In this document: positions 62,492 to 64,000 of the stretch, piece after piece
Position numbering within the stretch: position 1 is the first letter of the stretch
Layout: each line of letters begins with the position of its first letter
Assembly (NCBI GenBank): GCA_964583605.1
Contig: CAZOWL010000006.1
Span: 25,311-89,310, forward strand
Length of the DNA: 64,000 nucleotides
Reading direction: 5' to 3'
Source of the DNA: CAZOWL01 sp964583605
GTDB lineage: Bacteria > Pseudomonadota > Gammaproteobacteria > Chromatiales > Chromatiaceae
Notes under the pieces: generated by a model
The model's database searches: none
Seen by the model: only the letters and a program-made list of their open reading frames with translations
Told to the model about the DNA's origin: nothing
Program-made: the position numbers and the translations under genes

Positions 62492-63304
62492 ATGCTCACA
62501 CGTCTGCGAGAAGACATTCAATGCGCGTTCGAGCGCGACCCCGCCGCACGGACCGTGCTCGAGATCGTCACGACCTACCCCGGATTCCACGCCGTGCTGG
62601 TCCACCGCCTCGCCCACGCCATCTGGATACGCGGCTTCAAGTGGCTGGCGCGCGTCCTTTCGAACATCGCCCGCTTCTTCACTGGGATCGAGATTCACCC
62701 CGGGGCCAAGATTGGCCGGCGCTTCTTCATCGACCACGGCATGGGCGTGGTGATCGGTGAGACGGCCGTCATCGGGGATAACTGCACGCTCTATCACGGC
62801 GTGACCCTCGGCGGCACCAGCTGGGAGAAGGGCAAGCGGCATCCGACGCTCGGACGCGACGTGATCGTTGGCGCGGGCGCCAAGGTACTGGGTCCGATCT
62901 CCATCGGCGATGGCGCGCGCATAGGCTCCAACGCCGTCGTCGTCAAGTCCGTCCATCCTGGCGCTACCGTGGTCGGTGTGCCTGGACACATCGTCGAGCG
63001 ACCCACTGGCGAGCAGTCGCAACGCCGCGCCGACACCGCGAAGCGAATCGGCTTCGACGCCTACGGCACGACACGAGACGCCCCGGATCCCGTCGCCAAC
63101 GCCGTGAATCGTATGCTCGACCATATCCATCTGATGGATCAGCGCATCGAGGCCATGTCAAAGGCCCTCGAGCGCCACGGGATCACGGGACATTTCAACG
63201 GCCTACCTGGTCTGGAGGCATGCGAGATCGTTTCCACCGCGGCCGAGGCCGAGCACGGCGCGCGCAGCGAGCCAGCTGCGGAGCGACAAGGAGAGTCCAG
63301 GTAG
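62492..63304 (+). CDS. cysE: Serine O-acetyltransferase
   Basis: 270 residues. It makes O-acetylserine from serine and acetyl-CoA, the committed step to cysteine. An N-terminal helical part (MLTRLREDIQCAFERDPAAR) is followed by the left-handed beta-helix of hexapeptide repeats: EIHPGAKIGRRFFIDHGMGV, VIGETAVIGDNCTLYHGVTL, then KRHPTLGRDVIVGAGAKVLG and NAVVVKSVHPGATVVGVPG. The C-terminal tail of about 80 residues beyond the helix is longer than in the short CysE form. It lies directly after trmJ. Confidence 0.95.
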   Translation: MLTRLREDIQCAFERDPAARTVLEIVTTYPGFHAVLVHRLAHAIWIRGFKWLARVLSNIARFFTGIEIHPGAKIGRRFFIDHGMGVVIGETAVIGDNCTLYHGVTLGGTSWEKGKRHPTLGRDVIVGAGAKVLGPISIGDGARIGSNAVVVKSVHPGATVVGVPGHIVERPTGEQSQRRADTAKRIGFDAYGTTRDAPDPVANAVNRMLDHIHLMDQRIEAMSKALERHGITGHFNGLPGLEACEIVSTAAEAEHGARSEPAAERQGESR

Positions 63305-63325
63305 GCGCAGGGAAGGCCCCGCAGC

Positions 63326-63640
63326 TCAGGACTCCCACATCACGTTCTTGTTTGCCGTCGCCGCCGCGGTCAACAGCTCGATCAAGGGCAAGGCACGGTG
63401 CGCGAGACTCACATGCCGCACCTCGTCATCGTCATCTTCCCGGGCGTTCTCCGGGTCGAGCGGCACGCTCGGGTTGGCTCCAACCGCAGCCTTGAGCCGC
63501 TCGAGGGCCGGCGGGATGTCTTCGGCCAGCAACGCGCCGGGCACGGTACCGCTGTGCCCCATCAACTTAAGCAAGGTGACCGCGACATTACCGAACATTG
63601 TGATATCCGCGTAGACTGGGGTCTTAAAGGTAACGAGCAT
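63326..63640 (-). CDS. DUF1840 family protein
   Basis: 104 residues from the ATG at 63638-63640, preceded by AGAGAGGTCTTC. Family features: MLVTFKTPVYADITMFGNVA, VTLLKLMGHSGTVPGALLAE and DIPPALERLKAAV, then an acidic Asp/Glu run and LAHRALPLIELLTAA. DUF1840 is a small cytoplasmic protein of proteobacteria with no established function. It is convergent with cysE. Confidence 0.88.
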   Translation of the reverse strand: MLVTFKTPVYADITMFGNVAVTLLKLMGHSGTVPGALLAEDIPPALERLKAAVGANPSVPLDPENAREDDDDEVRHVSLAHRALPLIELLTAAATANKNVMWES

Positions 63641-63742
63641 GAAGACCTCTCTTCGCGAGTGATGGGCCAAGAAGTTACAGCACACTAGTGCGTCTGCGCC
63701 GAGCAAATCAAGGTTGGATGCTGGTTCTGCTTAAGCGGCTGA

Positions 63743-63834
63743 AATAGTCCTGTCCCGTTCTCGAAAGAAAATAGTTCTGTCCCATTTTAACCGCTGTCCC
63801 GTTTTAACCGGTCAACCGTGTCCCGTTTAACCGA
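63743..63834. repeat. Cluster of short TGTCCCRTTTTAACCG-like repeats
   Basis: Four imperfect copies of a motif built on CTGTCCC(G/A)TT and TTAACCG lie within about 90 bp, two of them preceded by AAATAGT. No coding frame crosses them. They may be the degraded end of a mobile element or a regulatory array. Confidence 0.6.
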
Positions 63835-63949
63835 AATCAGCTTGTCATTGTTTCGGTGTATCCTGATCCGTTTACCGCGCAGCCCGGAACCGGGGTCGCG
63901 GACCGTCTCGCTGTTTAGGTATTCCAGTCAGTTATTCCAGGTGTTGCCC

Positions 63950-64000
63950 ATGTCGTCGTCCTTCCGATCCCGTCTGATCCTCTCGCTTGCTCTGGCGCTT
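63950..64000 (+). CDS. Start of an exported protein, truncated by the window edge
   Basis: Seventeen codons from an ATG at 63950 read MSSSFRSRLILSLALAL, the start of a typical signal peptide (Arg followed by a hydrophobic core). The ribosome site is weak (CAGGTGTTGCCC). Nothing can be said about the function. Confidence 0.4.
   Translation, partial: MSSSFRSRLILSLALAL

Overview
The window is GC-rich bacterial chromosome from a gammaproteobacterium. Two conserved gene blocks support this: hemA-prfA-prmC facing a TPR gene, ispE, tRNA-Gln, prs, rplY and pth, an order shared with Pseudomonas and Chromatiales; and suhB next to trmJ and cysE. The overall content (ChaN-PDZ lipoprotein, an exosortase, a CFA synthase/FAD oxidase/DUF1365/lipocalin group, DUF1840) would suit a purple sulfur bacterium of the Chromatiales. 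That placement is inference; no 16S or photosynthesis gene is present.

Layout. 1-8.3 kb: a partial ankyrin lipoprotein, a DUF1820 gene, a tandem pair of paralogous secreted proteins, an M1-type metallopeptidase divergent from a ChaN-PDZ lipoprotein, nicotinamidase and a rhodanese. 8.3-12.7 kb: an RND efflux permease with its adaptor. 13.3-22.6 kb: housekeeping genes for release-factor methylation, translation termination, tetrapyrrole and isoprenoid precursor synthesis, PRPP, ribosomal L25 and peptidyl-tRNA hydrolase. lolB is missing from its usual place between the TPR gene and ispE. 22.7-30.6 kb: a chemoreceptor with a duplicated sensor region, a DUF3253 gene and mfd. 30.8-35.5 kb: tRNA-Cys, dgkA, and an envelope-stress island (Spy-like protein, BaeS-like kinase, BaeR regulator, exported ClpP-like protease).

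36-40 kb holds one orphan 1168-residue membrane protein with repeats on both sides. 40.2-47.7 kb carries a DUF533 gene, purL and a GH31 glucosidase. 47.8-51 kb is an operon of a subtilisin-like protease with a C-terminal membrane anchor, an exosortase and a secreted protein that looks like two free-standing copies of the protease propeptide. 51.2-55 kb is a four-gene operon (GNAT protein, AMP-forming ligase, acyl carrier protein, polysaccharide deacetylase) that looks like a small carrier-protein acylation pathway. 55.1-59.9 kb has lipocalin, FAD oxidase, DUF1365 and CFA synthase genes for membrane lipid modification. 60.2-63.6 kb has a DedA gene with a frameshifting 14-bp tandem duplication, then suhB, trmJ, cysE and a DUF1840 gene.

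A roughly 125-bp interspersed element occurs nine times plus one fragment between 3.3 and 39.8 kb. Most copies are bounded by the same triplet on both sides (TAA, or TGA once), as if by a 3-bp target duplication. In three cases that triplet is the stop codon of the preceding gene. Several apparent upstream starts in the window are only read-through from this element.
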